Origin: JBQTIU01 sp052387815 | GTDB lineage: Bacteria; Pseudomonadota; Alphaproteobacteria; CACIAM-22H2 | NCBI GenBank assembly: GCA_052387815.1 | Contig: JBQTIU010000023.1 | Location: forward strand, 1 to 27,409 | Direction of reading: 5' to 3' | Length of the DNA: 27,409 bases | In this document: piece after piece, positions 15,372 to 23,534 of the stretch | Layout: each line of letters starts with the position of its first letter | Position numbering within the stretch: position 1 is the first letter of the stretch | Position numbers and translations under genes: made by a program | The notes under the pieces: generated by a model | The model's input: only the letters and a program-made list of their open reading frames with translations | Databases searched by the model: none | What the model was told of the DNA's origin: nothing

Positions 15372-16730
15372 TCACACGGCCTCAAATTCGATGGGGAACA
15401 TCTCGTAGGGATCGTCCGGGGTGACGACGTGAAAGACGCTGAAGCGGTAAACCGGGCTCGTTTCGATATCGGACGGCGAGAACGGGAACGCCATGTTGCC
15501 CTCCTTGCACAGCCGCCCCGGGAAATCGACATGGAGGGTGTTGACGCGGGCGATCGCGAGCACGGCGTTGGAAATCTCCTGGGTGGGGGCCACGACCTCG
15601 ACCACGATCCCGAGCTCGTGGGCGCGGCTATCGGCGACGGGCTCGGTCTCGCCCATGACGCCGTTGCGCCCGTAGACGCGGAAGATCAGGCGATAGCGAT
15701 CGGGCTGAACGCCGAACGCCGCGGCCTTGTCCTCGACGTTGCGGCGCACCGCCTCGAGATAGCCGTCGATCTGCCCGATGAGCATCGGGTCGCGGGTGCC
15801 GCACAGCGTGAGGGTCCGGTGGCCGACGAGTTCCGCGCCCTCGAGCTTGTTGGTGTAGGGTGCTTGCTGCCACGCCATGCCGCTCACCTTGACCGCGCGG
15901 TCGGAGACGGCCTCGAACCGGCAGGCCGAGGTGTCGAGGATGCCGCCGGGCTCGATATGTACGCACGGGCTCGCGTTCTCGTGCAGGCTGTGGTTGGCGA
16001 CCGAAAAGGGCGTGCACTTGCGGATCGGGTTCGTCGCCTCGACGATCACGTGGTCCCTCCGCACGGTAGCGACGAGGCAATCGTGCCCCTTGGGGAGCGC
16101 GGCGGTGGCGCCGCATTCCAGCATCTTACCGGCGTACCACGACGGTGCGGGCGGCAGCTGGGCGCGCATGGCCGAGCCCGCCCACGGCGCCGGATCGCTG
16201 CTGCGCCCGGCGAGCACGACTTGCGCCCCTTCGTCGAGCGCGCGCACGAACGGCTCGGGACCCATCATGCCGACGATGCGGGTGGCGCGCTCGATCGTCG
16301 CCTCATCGAACGGCGGCGAGTTGCGCAAGGGCCGGATGCGGCCCTCGGCGAGCCGCCGCTTCACCTTGTCCTTGTCCTGCTCGGCATGGATGACCGCCAT
16401 GCGGAAGCGGAGTCCTTCTTCGCGCGCGATCTCGCGCACGATCTCGACCACCGCCATGAGGTGCGGCTCGCCGCCGGCGCCGCCGCAACTGCCGATGACG
16501 AGCGGGATGTTCTCGGATATGGCCGCCCGCAGCATGAGCGCAAGGTCGCGCTTCATGGCCAGCCGCGAGTTCACGCATTTGCCGGAGCCGAGATAATAGG
16601 GGCCGGGGTCTGTGCTGCCGCCATCGACGCCGATCATGTGCGGGCGGCGCGCCAGGCCGGCTTTCAGGGACGCCTCCGGAAAGCCGTAGCCCAACAGGCC
16701 GCTGGTCGACAGAAGCCGGAATTCCTGCAC
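15372..16730 (-). CDS. AtuA (DUF1446) family protein
   Basis: 452-residue member of the acyclic-terpene-utilisation AtuA family, whose biochemical role is unknown. GVDGGSTDPGPYYLGSG (34-50) and LVIGSCGGAGGEPHL (77-91) are the conserved glycine-rich blocks. A C-terminal part with NTLHVDFPGRLCKEG and a short final domain follow. The GTG at 16730 is chosen: GGGAGGG lies 8 bases upstream and it gives the family's usual length, while the open frame further upstream runs into the promoter. It is the first gene of the minus-strand operon and is divergent from gntR. The family name should not be read as evidence for terpene catabolism here: no AtuC/AtuF-type acyl-CoA carboxylase or AtuD acyl-CoA dehydrogenase is present. 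Confidence 0.87.
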   Translation of the reverse strand: MQEFRLLSTSGLLGYGFPEASLKAGLARRPHMIGVDGGSTDPGPYYLGSGKCVNSRLAMKRDLALMLRAAISENIPLVIGSCGGAGGEPHLMAVVEIVREIAREEGLRFRMAVIHAEQDKDKVKRRLAEGRIRPLRNSPPFDEATIERATRIVGMMGPEPFVRALDEGAQVVLAGRSSDPAPWAGSAMRAQLPPAPSWYAGKMLECGATAALPKGHDCLVATVRRDHVIVEATNPIRKCTPFSVANHSLHENASPCVHIEPGGILDTSACRFEAVSDRAVKVSGMAWQQAPYTNKLEGAELVGHRTLTLCGTRDPMLIGQIDGYLEAVRRNVEDKAAAFGVQPDRYRLIFRVYGRNGVMGETEPVADSRAHELGIVVEVVAPTQEISNAVLAIARVNTLHVDFPGRLCKEGNMAFPFSPSDIETSPVYRFSVFHVVTPDDPYEMFPIEFEAV

Positions 16731-16780
16731 CCTCGCGTCCCTCCCTGCCGCCCGCCGCGCGAGGGCGTGGCAACGGCGCG

Positions 16781-16809
16781 TTGACAGTACCCATATAAAC
16801 AACTATACG
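16781..16809 (+). promoter_or_regulatory. gntR promoter, 29-base element shared with the HyuB-1 operon
   Basis: TTGACA (16781-16786), 17 bases, then TATACG (16804-16809). TATAAAC is in the spacer (16794-16800) and CTAT at 16803-16806. Identity with 1625-1653 is 21 of 29 without gaps. RNA would start close to 16816, leaving a very short leader before ATG 16826, so gntR may be translated from a nearly leaderless message; no ribosome site is visible. Confidence 0.65.
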
Positions 16810-16813
16810 TCAA
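16784..16813 (-). promoter_or_regulatory. probable promoter of the atuA-like operon
   Basis: Read on the minus strand, TTGACG (16813-16808) and TACTGT (16789-16784) are separated by 18 bases. The leader to the GTG at 16730 would be roughly 45-50 bases. The promoter lies face to face with, and overlaps, the gntR promoter, so the TATAAAC block (16794-16800) is in the spacer of both. The -10 match is only moderate. Confidence 0.45.
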
Positions 16814-16824
16814 TACGTTTATAC
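16794..16824. promoter_or_regulatory. inverted-repeat operator for the GntR regulator
   Basis: TATAAAC (16794-16800) and GTTTATA (16817-16823) are perfect inverted arms 16 bases apart; GTTTATAC (16817-16824) fits the GTNTANAC core of HutC-type operators. ATACGT is also repeated directly at 16805-16810 and 16814-16819. The arms cover both divergent promoters, suggesting autorepression plus repression of the atuA-like operon. Binding is inferred from position and symmetry. Confidence 0.6.
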
Positions 16825-16825
16825 C

Positions 16826-17584
16826 ATGCGCATGGAATTCACGCCCCTCTATTTCCGCATCCAGGAACGCCTGCGCGCCCAGATCGCCGCGGGCGAGTTC
16901 GCGAACGGCGCTCGGCTGCCATCGGAAAGCGCGCTGGCGCGCGAATTCCTGACCACGCGCGGGACGGTTCGCCAGGCGCTCGCGCGCCTCGTGTTCGAGG
17001 GGCTGATCGTCCGCGAGATGGGCCGCGGCACGTTCGTGTCGCCACCGCGCGTCGAATCCAGCATCGATACCTCGCTCGCCCAGTCCTTCGAGGAGCAGAT
17101 GGCGGCGCGGGGCTCGAAAGTGACGCTGCGCCTGCTGGGATTCGATCCGGTCCCGGCCCCGGCCGAGGCCGCCGCGGCGCTCGCGCTCGCGCCGGGCGCA
17201 CGGGTCTATCGCTTGCGGCGGCTGCGCCTGGTCGACGGCACCCTGATCGGTTTCGAGCAGCGCTATATGCTCGCCTCGCTTGGCGAGCGCGTGCCCGCGG
17301 GCGCGCTCAAGACGTTGTCGGCGATCGCGCTCGTCGCAACGGTCTTGGGCGCGCCCCTCGGGCGCATCGCCGTTTCGGTCGAGGCGTCGCTGGCCACGGC
17401 GGAGCTGGCGCGCCTGCTCAAGGTCGCGCGCGCGAGCCCGGTGCTCGTCCGCGCCCACACGTTTTTCGAGGCGAGCGGCCGGCCGGTCCTCCACGGCGAG
17501 TCCTATTACCGGGGCGACAAGTATCGTTTCTCCTATGTCTTCGGGACAGGGCGCGCGGCGCCGGCCGCGGCACCGCGCCCGTAG
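16826..17584 (+). CDS. GntR family transcriptional regulator (HutC subfamily, UTRA domain)
   Basis: 252-residue regulator. The N-terminal winged helix covers about residues 5-75, including PLYFRIQERLRAQIAAGEF, LPSESALAREF, RGTVRQALARL and the wing GRGTFV. A C-terminal UTRA ligand-binding domain (about 95-245) shows VYRLRRLRLVDG and a final fold ending with GESYYRGDKYRFSYVF. The ligand is probably a pathway substrate or intermediate. It is divergent from the AtuA operon and leads the HyuB-3 operon, so autoregulation is likely. The start could also be ATG 16832; neither has a clear ribosome site. A matching promoter element in front of HyuB-1 suggests it also controls that operon. Confidence 0.92.
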   Translation: MRMEFTPLYFRIQERLRAQIAAGEFANGARLPSESALAREFLTTRGTVRQALARLVFEGLIVREMGRGTFVSPPRVESSIDTSLAQSFEEQMAARGSKVTLRLLGFDPVPAPAEAAAALALAPGARVYRLRRLRLVDGTLIGFEQRYMLASLGERVPAGALKTLSAIALVATVLGAPLGRIAVSVEASLATAELARLLKVARASPVLVRAHTFFEASGRPVLHGESYYRGDKYRFSYVFGTGRAAPAAAPRP

Positions 17585-17595
17585 CGGACCCCCTC

Positions 17596-19605
17596 ATGGT
17601 CGACCCGATCACGCTCGAACTCATCGGCGAAAGCCTGATCTCGATCGTGCGCGAGATGCGCACGGCCGTCATCCGCACCGCCTATTCGGCGATGATCCAC
17701 GAGGGGCACGATTTCTCATGCGCGGTGTTGACCGCGGCGGGCGAGCTCGTTGCCACTTCCGAGGTCGACCAGCCGACCCATCTCTCGGCCCTGCCGTGGT
17801 CGGCCCGGACCGTGCTCGCCAAATACCGGGACGACATCGCGCCGGGCGACCTTTTCCTGCACAACGACCCCTATACCGGGGGGACCCACCTCAACGACGT
17901 GGCCCTCATTCACCCCGTTTTCGTCGCCGGGAGAAGGCTCGCGCTCCTAGGAGTGATGGCGCATTGGCAGGATATCGGCGGCATGGTCCCGGGCAGCCTC
18001 AGCGGAATGGCGACGGAGATCTTCCAGGAAGGTGTGCGCATCCCGGCGATCCGCATCGGCCGCCGCGGGGAATTGCAGGGCGAGGCCCTCGACCTCCTGT
18101 TCGCCAACGTCCGCGCGCCCGACGACCGGCGCGGCGACCTCGAGGCGATGGCCGGCGCAGCCCGCATCGCGGACGGCAAATTGACCGCCCTCGTCGCCCG
18201 CTGGGGCGCCGAGACCGTCGCCGACGCGGTTGCCGCGCTCTTGGACCGCGCCGAGGCCCGCATGCGCGAGGCCATTCGGCGTATCCCCGACGGCGACTAC
18301 GTCACGGAGGCGTATCTCGATCACGCCGGCACCTCGCCCGAGCCCCTCCTGCTCAAGGTCCGCTTGACCATCCAGGGCGATCGCCTGCACGCCGACTTCA
18401 CGGGCTGCCCGCCCCAGGTCAGGGGGCCCACCAACATCGGACCGGCGCACGCCCCCACGGCGGTCTACACCATGGTCAAGGCATTCCTCGATCCCAAGGG
18501 CCCGATCAACGCCGGGGCGATGCGGCCGATTTCCGTCCATGCCCCGGCCGAAACGATCGTCAATGCCCGGCCGCCAGCGGCCTGCGGCGCGATCGGCGAG
18601 GTGCGTCGGGCGCTCGAATCCCTGGTCATGGGGGCGATCGGCAAGGCCGCGCCCGAGCGCCTGGTCGGCGACCTCAAGGGGGCATCCAACATCACCACGG
18701 TGAGCGGCACGCATCCTCGGCGCAGCGGCGGCTATACGTTCACGGAGTTCCCGGCGGGCGGCACCGGCGCTTCCGCGTCGTTCGACGGCAACAACGCGGT
18801 GCGCAACTTCGCCGAGGGCGATCTCTCGTCGATCCAGCCCGTCGAGGCGATCGAGCTCATCTATCCCTTGCGGGTGGAGCGGTGCGTGTTGCGCCAGGAT
18901 TCCGGGGGCGACGGCGCCCGGCGCGGCGGGCTGGGCTTGAAGCGCGAGATCCGGGTGTTGGCGCATGCATCCTTGTCCGTGCTCTCGGACAAGAACGTCA
19001 TCCCGCCCTACGGGGTGCGCGGGGGCTTGAGCGGGGCGCCCAACCGGTTCACCGTGAACCGTGGCGGGCGCGAGATCGAGCCCTCCGACCTGCCCGGCAA
19101 GGTCACGGGCTTCGGCCTGGTGGCGGACGACATCGTCGTCGTACGCACGGCCGGCGGGGGCGGCTGGGGTGATCCCTTGGCGCGCGATCCCGCGCTCGTC
19201 CTCAGGGACGTGCGCTTTGGGTACATCTCGGTTAAAAAAGCGCGGACGGTATATGGCGTCGTCCCGGCGGCCGACGGCGTCGACGCCAGGGCGACTGACG
19301 CCCTGAGGCGGCGCCTTCGCGCCCGCCGTCACTGGCTTCGCGCCTTGCCGCTCGAAGGACCAGAGCACCGCGGAATGCGACGGCGGGCCGCGTTCGCGCC
19401 CGTCGCCGCCCGTCGGCTGCGCGTGGGCGCTGGCGCTCCAGTCGAGTTTCCGAGCCCCGGCGGGCCGTCGCTCCGGGCCTGGGCTGAGATCGACCCGCAC
19501 CTGCCGGAGGACTCCTTTGCCCTCGGCTCCAATGGGCTCGCGTTCCTCGGCGTGCAATGGGAGGAGCGCGTCGAGGTGCGGCGGCTTGCCCTCGCCGATG
19601 TCTAG
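17596..19605 (+). CDS. hydantoinase B/oxoprolinase family protein (HyuB-3)
   Basis: 669-residue HyuB subunit of the common type. NDPYTGGTHLND (90-101) and MAHWQDIGG (121-129) give His98, Asp101 and His123 at the metal site. GGGGWGDPLARDPALVL is the usual penultimate block. The family normally ends shortly after the DVRFGYISVKKARTVYGVV segment (about residue 555), but about 90 further residues follow, including RAWAEIDPHLPEDSFALGSN and VQWEERVEVRRLALADV. They look like a small folded domain rather than random read-through. The gene starts 11 bases after gntR without a strong ribosome site and overlaps HyuA-3 by eight bases. It is only distantly similar to HyuB-1 and HyuB-2. Confidence 0.92.
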   Translation: MVDPITLELIGESLISIVREMRTAVIRTAYSAMIHEGHDFSCAVLTAAGELVATSEVDQPTHLSALPWSARTVLAKYRDDIAPGDLFLHNDPYTGGTHLNDVALIHPVFVAGRRLALLGVMAHWQDIGGMVPGSLSGMATEIFQEGVRIPAIRIGRRGELQGEALDLLFANVRAPDDRRGDLEAMAGAARIADGKLTALVARWGAETVADAVAALLDRAEARMREAIRRIPDGDYVTEAYLDHAGTSPEPLLLKVRLTIQGDRLHADFTGCPPQVRGPTNIGPAHAPTAVYTMVKAFLDPKGPINAGAMRPISVHAPAETIVNARPPAACGAIGEVRRALESLVMGAIGKAAPERLVGDLKGASNITTVSGTHPRRSGGYTFTEFPAGGTGASASFDGNNAVRNFAEGDLSSIQPVEAIELIYPLRVERCVLRQDSGGDGARRGGLGLKREIRVLAHASLSVLSDKNVIPPYGVRGGLSGAPNRFTVNRGGREIEPSDLPGKVTGFGLVADDIVVVRTAGGGGWGDPLARDPALVLRDVRFGYISVKKARTVYGVVPAADGVDARATDALRRRLRARRHWLRALPLEGPEHRGMRRRAAFAPVAARRLRVGAGAPVEFPSPGGPSLRAWAEIDPHLPEDSFALGSNGLAFLGVQWEERVEVRRLALADV

Positions 19606-21682
19606 CGCGCCGGCACCAGAGGTGGCCGTGACCCGCTCGACCGTCGGCGTCGACGTGGGCGGGACCTTCACCGACATGGTCCTGTTCGATGCCGCGACCG
19701 GCAGGTTGACCGTGGCGAAGGTGCCGTCCACGCCCGCCAATCAGGCGACCGGCGTCATGGCCGGATTGCGCGCCCTGCTCGCCGACCCGTCCCGGCTCGA
19801 GCGCTTGGTCCACGGTACCACCGTGTCGACCAACGCCCTGTTGCAGCGGACGGGCGCCAAGGTCGCGCTCGTCACCACCAAGGGATTCTGCGACACGCTC
19901 GAGATCGGCCGCACCCGACGCATGCTGCCCAGCCTGTACGATCCCATGTTCGTTCGGCCGCCGCCCTTGGTGGAACGGCCGCTGCGCCACGAGGCGGACG
20001 AGCGCATCCTGGCCGACGGATCGGTCCTGATCCCGCTGCGCGGAGACGATCTCGCCGCGACGGCCGTCATGATCAGCGACCAGGCGGCCGAGGCGGTGGC
20101 GGTGTGCTTCCTTCACGCCTACGCCAACCCATTGCACGAGCGTCTGGCCGCCGATGCGCTTGCCCGCAGCCTGCCCTCCCTCCACATCACGACGTCGTCC
20201 GAAGTGGTGTGCGAGTTCCGCGAATATGAGCGCTGTTCGACGACCGTGATCAATGCCTATCTGCTGCCGGTCATGGACCGCTACCTCAGCACCCTCCACG
20301 GCGCGCTGGCGGCCGCCGGCTGCGAAGGCCGCCTGTTCACCATGTCGTCGAGCGGCGGGACCATGGACATCGACACCGTCCGGCGACTGCCGGTCCGCAC
20401 CATCCTCTCGGGTCCCGCGGGCGGGGTGGCGGGGAGCCTGTGGGCGGCCGCGGCGGCCGGGCTCGGCGACTGCATCACCTACGATATGGGCGGCACCAGC
20501 ACCGACGTCTGCGTGATCGAGAGCGGCCGGGCGGCGATGGTGGCCGAGATCGCCTTTGCCGGCCACCCCATCAAGGGCCGGCAGATCAGCATCAACACGG
20601 TGGGGGCGGGCGGCGGCTCGATCGCCTTCCTCGAGGCCGGCAACATCCTTCAAGTGGGCCCCTTGAGCGCCGGCGCCGAGCCTGGGCCGGCCTGCTACGG
20701 CCGCGGCGGCCGCGACCCGACCGTGACCGACGCGAACTTGATTCTCGGGCGCATCGGCACCGAGCGGTTGCTGGGCGGCGCGATCCGTCTCGATCCGGAC
20801 CGCGCCTGGCGCGCGCTGGCCGAGCTCGGCCGCCGCCTCGGCATCGACGACGTGGCTCGCGTCGCCGAGGGCGTCGTCCAGATCGCGGTGGCCCGCATGG
20901 CCGGCGCCATCCGCGAGATCACCCTCGAGAAGGGTCACAACCCGGCCGATTTCACGCTCGTCGCCTTCGGCGGCGCGGGGCCGATGCACGCGACCCAGGT
21001 CGCCGACGAGCTGGGGATCGGCGAGGTCTTCGTGCCGATGTTTCCCGGCCACCTGTCGGCGATCGGCCTCTTGGCCTCGGACCAGCGTCACGAGCACGTG
21101 CGGACGTTCGTGCGCCGCCTGTCGGCGCTCGCCCCGGGCGAGATCGAGACGCTGATCGGCGCGCAAGAGGCGGAGGGCCGCTCGCTCCTGTCGCGCCAGG
21201 GGATGCCGCCGGAGTGCATCCGCTTCGCCCATGCGCTCGACATGCGCTATGCTCGCCAGGCCTTCGAGATCACCGTCGATTTGCCGCCCGGGCCGCCGAC
21301 GGCGGCGGCGCTGCGCGCGGCCTTCCTTGGCTGCTATCTGCGCCACTACGGCCATGCCGACCCGAAGAGTGAAATCGAGATCGTCAATGTCCGCACCATG
21401 AGCATCGGCGTCACCGCGAAGCCGGCGCCCGCGCGCGTCCGCGCCAATGGCCACATTTCGCGCGCTGCCGTCACGGCGCGGCGCGCCATGGTGGTGCGGG
21501 GCGAGAGGGTCGACGGCCCGGTCTACGACCGCGACCGATTGGCGGCCGGGATGCGCTTTTCCGGACCCGCCGTGGTGGAGGAAGCCGGCGCCACGACCGT
21601 CGTCTATCCCGGCTGGACGGCGAGCGTGGATGCCGGCGGCAATTTGCGGCTCCGCGCCGCGCGCTTGAACCAAGGGAGATAA
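19598..21682 (+). CDS. hydantoinase A/oxoprolinase family protein (HyuA-3)
   Basis: 694-residue ATP-binding partner of HyuB-3. The ASKHA motifs are STVGVDVGGTFTDMVLFDAA (14-33), VHGTTVSTNALLQRTGAKV, YDMGGTSTDVCVIE, GAGGGSIAFLEAGNILQVGP with PGPACYGRGG, and FGGAGPMHATQVADELG. The C-terminal domain ends VYDRDRLAAGMRFSGPAVVE as in typical members. ATG 19598 overlaps the HyuB-3 stop (ATGTCTAG), favouring translational coupling; GTG 19628 is an alternative that would shorten the protein by ten residues. It is only moderately similar to HyuA-2 and has no Ala/Arg tail. Confidence 0.92.
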   Translation: MSSAPAPEVAVTRSTVGVDVGGTFTDMVLFDAATGRLTVAKVPSTPANQATGVMAGLRALLADPSRLERLVHGTTVSTNALLQRTGAKVALVTTKGFCDTLEIGRTRRMLPSLYDPMFVRPPPLVERPLRHEADERILADGSVLIPLRGDDLAATAVMISDQAAEAVAVCFLHAYANPLHERLAADALARSLPSLHITTSSEVVCEFREYERCSTTVINAYLLPVMDRYLSTLHGALAAAGCEGRLFTMSSSGGTMDIDTVRRLPVRTILSGPAGGVAGSLWAAAAAGLGDCITYDMGGTSTDVCVIESGRAAMVAEIAFAGHPIKGRQISINTVGAGGGSIAFLEAGNILQVGPLSAGAEPGPACYGRGGRDPTVTDANLILGRIGTERLLGGAIRLDPDRAWRALAELGRRLGIDDVARVAEGVVQIAVARMAGAIREITLEKGHNPADFTLVAFGGAGPMHATQVADELGIGEVFVPMFPGHLSAIGLLASDQRHEHVRTFVRRLSALAPGEIETLIGAQEAEGRSLLSRQGMPPECIRFAHALDMRYARQAFEITVDLPPGPPTAAALRAAFLGCYLRHYGHADPKSEIEIVNVRTMSIGVTAKPAPARVRANGHISRAAVTARRAMVVRGERVDGPVYDRDRLAAGMRFSGPAVVEEAGATTVVYPGWTASVDAGGNLRLRAARLNQGR

Positions 21683-21685
21683 GCC

Positions 21686-22459
21686 ATGGAAAACCAGGTG
21701 CGCCGCCGATTGGAGGACGGGCAGCGGGTGCTCGGCATGATGCACTTCACCGCCAGCCCCATGATCGTCGAAGTGATGGCCCGCGGCGGGCTCGACTTCG
21801 CGATCGTCGATATGGAGCACAGCCCCACCGATCTCGGCGTCGCCGCGCACATCATCCGCGCCGCCGATGCCGCCTGTATCGCGCCCTTCGTGCGCGTGCC
21901 CGAGGTCGATGCGGGTCTCATCAAGAAGGTGCTCAATCTCGGCGCCCAAGGGATCGTTATCCCGCACGCCACGCGCGCAAGCTGCGAGGCCGCGGTCCAG
22001 GCGGTGCGGTACGCGCCGGAGGGCATCCGCGGCTCGTGTCCGGCGATCCGGGCGGCGGGCTACGGCCAGCCCGACTGGGCGCAATACACGGCGCGCGCCA
22101 ACCGCGAGGTGCTGGTGATCCCGCTCCTCGAGGAAAAGGCAACCATCGACGACATCGAGGCCCTCGTCGCCATGCCGGGGGTCGATATCTTCTTCTTGGG
22201 CCCGTTCGACTTGTCGGTTTCCATCGGTTTGGCGGGGGCAGGATTCGAGCATCCGACCATGGCGGCGGCGCTCGATCGCGTGGTCGCCCTGGCGCGGGCC
22301 CACCGGAAATACGTGATGACTTCGGTGGGGGCGACCATCGACCTGGACTATGCCCGCAACATCTTCGCCCGCGGCGTGCAGATGATCAGCTACAGCGCCG
22401 ATGCGCTCGTCTTCCTGGAAGCCTGCCGGAACATCGCGGCGCTCAGGACCGCCAATTGA
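21686..22459 (+). CDS. HpcH/HpaI family aldolase
   Basis: 257-residue class II (metal-dependent) aldolase. Members cleave 4-hydroxy-2-oxo acids to pyruvate and an aldehyde; relatives act on 2-dehydro-3-deoxyglucarate. VDMEHSP with His45, RVP with Arg70, YAPEGIRG (109-116), IPLLEE with Glu149 and LGPFDLS with Asp175 reproduce the catalytic and metal ligands at the same numbering as known for E. coli HpcH. The ATG has AAGGGAGA upstream and lies three bases after HyuA-3. It is the last gene of the GntR-led operon and suggests that the pathway ends in retro-aldol cleavage to a 2-oxo acid. The aldehyde partner is unknown. Confidence 0.93.
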   Translation: MENQVRRRLEDGQRVLGMMHFTASPMIVEVMARGGLDFAIVDMEHSPTDLGVAAHIIRAADAACIAPFVRVPEVDAGLIKKVLNLGAQGIVIPHATRASCEAAVQAVRYAPEGIRGSCPAIRAAGYGQPDWAQYTARANREVLVIPLLEEKATIDDIEALVAMPGVDIFFLGPFDLSVSIGLAGAGFEHPTMAAALDRVVALARAHRKYVMTSVGATIDLDYARNIFARGVQMISYSADALVFLEACRNIAALRTAN

Positions 22460-22484
22460 CACCGCGGCCGCGCTCGCGCTCGCG

Positions 22485-23534
22485 TCAGCCCGGCGAGGCG
22501 CTGCCTCGCCCGGGCGCGAACGCGGCGGCGTCCACGTCGCGCAGATGGCAGGCGACGAGGTGACCCGGGCGGACCTCTTTCATCGCCGGCTCCTCGACCT
22601 TGCAGCGCGGCTCGGCGTACGGGCAGCGGGTGTGGAACCGGCAGCCCGGGGGCGGCGTGATCGGGCTCGGCACGTCGCCGGCCAGGATGATGCGCTTCCT
22701 CGCCGCCCCCGGGTCGGGGACGGGGACGGCCGATAACAGCGCCTCGGTATAGGGATGGAGCGGGGTGGCGAACAGCGAGCGCTTGTCGGTGAGCTCGACG
22801 ATCTTGCCCAGATACATGACCGCGACGCGATGGCTGATATGCTCGACCACCGCGAGGTCGTGGGCGATGAACAGGTAGGAGAGGCCGAACTCGGCCTGCA
22901 GGTCCATGAGCAGGTTGATGACCTGCGCCTGGACCGAGACGTCGAGCGCGGAGACCGGCTCGTCGCAGACGATCAGGCTCGGCTGGAGGGCGAGGGCGCG
23001 GGCGATGCCGATGCGCTGGCGCTGGCCGCCGGAGAATTCGTGCGGGTACTTGACCATGTGGTCGGGACTCAAGCCCACCTTCGAGAACAGCCAGGCGACG
23101 CGCTCTCCGATCGCGGCCCGGGCGGCGAGGCCGAAATTGCGCAACGGCTCGCCGACGATGTCGCCCGCCCGCAGGCGCGGATTGAGCGAGGAATAGGGGT
23201 CCTGGAAGACCACCTGCATCTCGCGCCGGAAGGGGCGCATCTGCTGCCGGCTCAAGCCTTCGATGCGTCGGCCCCGCAAGCGGATCGTGCCCGCGGTGGC
23301 ATCGATCAGCTTGAGGATCGCCTTGCCGGCGGTCGATTTGCCGCAGCCGCTCTCGCCCACCAGGCCGAGCGTCTCGCCCTCGCCGAGCGCGAAGCCGATG
23401 CCGTCGACCGCATGCACGTGGCCGGCGATCCGCGACAAGATGCCCTTGCGGATCGGAAAATGCTTGACCAGGCCCGCGACCTCGAGCAGCGGGGCCGTGG
23501 TGGCCGGCCGACCGCCGGTGGCGATGGCTGGCAT
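22485..23534 (-). CDS. oligopeptide/dipeptide ABC transporter ATP-binding protein, DppF/OppF type
   Basis: 349-residue ATPase. Walker A GESGCGKST (60-68), signature FSGGQRQRIGIARAL, Walker B LIVCDEPVSALD and the switch histidine in FIAHDLAVVEHISH are intact. The C-terminal extension with CRFHTRCPYAEPRC is the cysteine-containing block of Opp/Dpp ATPases. ATG 23534 shares one base with the DppD-like stop (TGATG), so translation is probably coupled; GTG 23537 is an alternative. Last gene of the importer operon, converging on the aldolase gene. The substrate could be a peptide, opine, nickel or another oligomer-like ligand. Confidence 0.93.
   Translation of the reverse strand: MPAIATGGRPATTAPLLEVAGLVKHFPIRKGILSRIAGHVHAVDGIGFALGEGETLGLVGESGCGKSTAGKAILKLIDATAGTIRLRGRRIEGLSRQQMRPFRREMQVVFQDPYSSLNPRLRAGDIVGEPLRNFGLAARAAIGERVAWLFSKVGLSPDHMVKYPHEFSGGQRQRIGIARALALQPSLIVCDEPVSALDVSVQAQVINLLMDLQAEFGLSYLFIAHDLAVVEHISHRVAVMYLGKIVELTDKRSLFATPLHPYTEALLSAVPVPDPGAARKRIILAGDVPSPITPPPGCRFHTRCPYAEPRCKVEEPAMKEVRPGHLVACHLRDVDAAAFAPGRGSASPG
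22488..22514. terminator. convergent GC-rich hairpin
   Basis: GCGAGGC (22493-22499) pairs with GCCTCGC (22503-22509) across a three-base loop, and CCCG/CGGG extends the stem past a one-base bulge. It lies at the convergent ends of the aldolase and DppF-like genes, inside the latter's last codons. No T-run is present, so the role is uncertain. Confidence 0.35.

Noticed and set aside
15372..16730. A terpene (citronellol/geraniol) degradation locus because of AtuA
   Set aside because: The defining Atu enzymes, geranyl-CoA carboxylase subunits and acyl-CoA dehydrogenase, are missing. AtuA homologs occur in many other contexts.
19232..22462. A very long open frame of over 1000 codons on the minus strand
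   Set aside because: It lies opposite HyuB-3, HyuA-3 and the aldolase, all with clear motifs. Its translation is rich in Arg, His, Asp and Gly without any domain, as expected for antisense frames in high-GC coding DNA.
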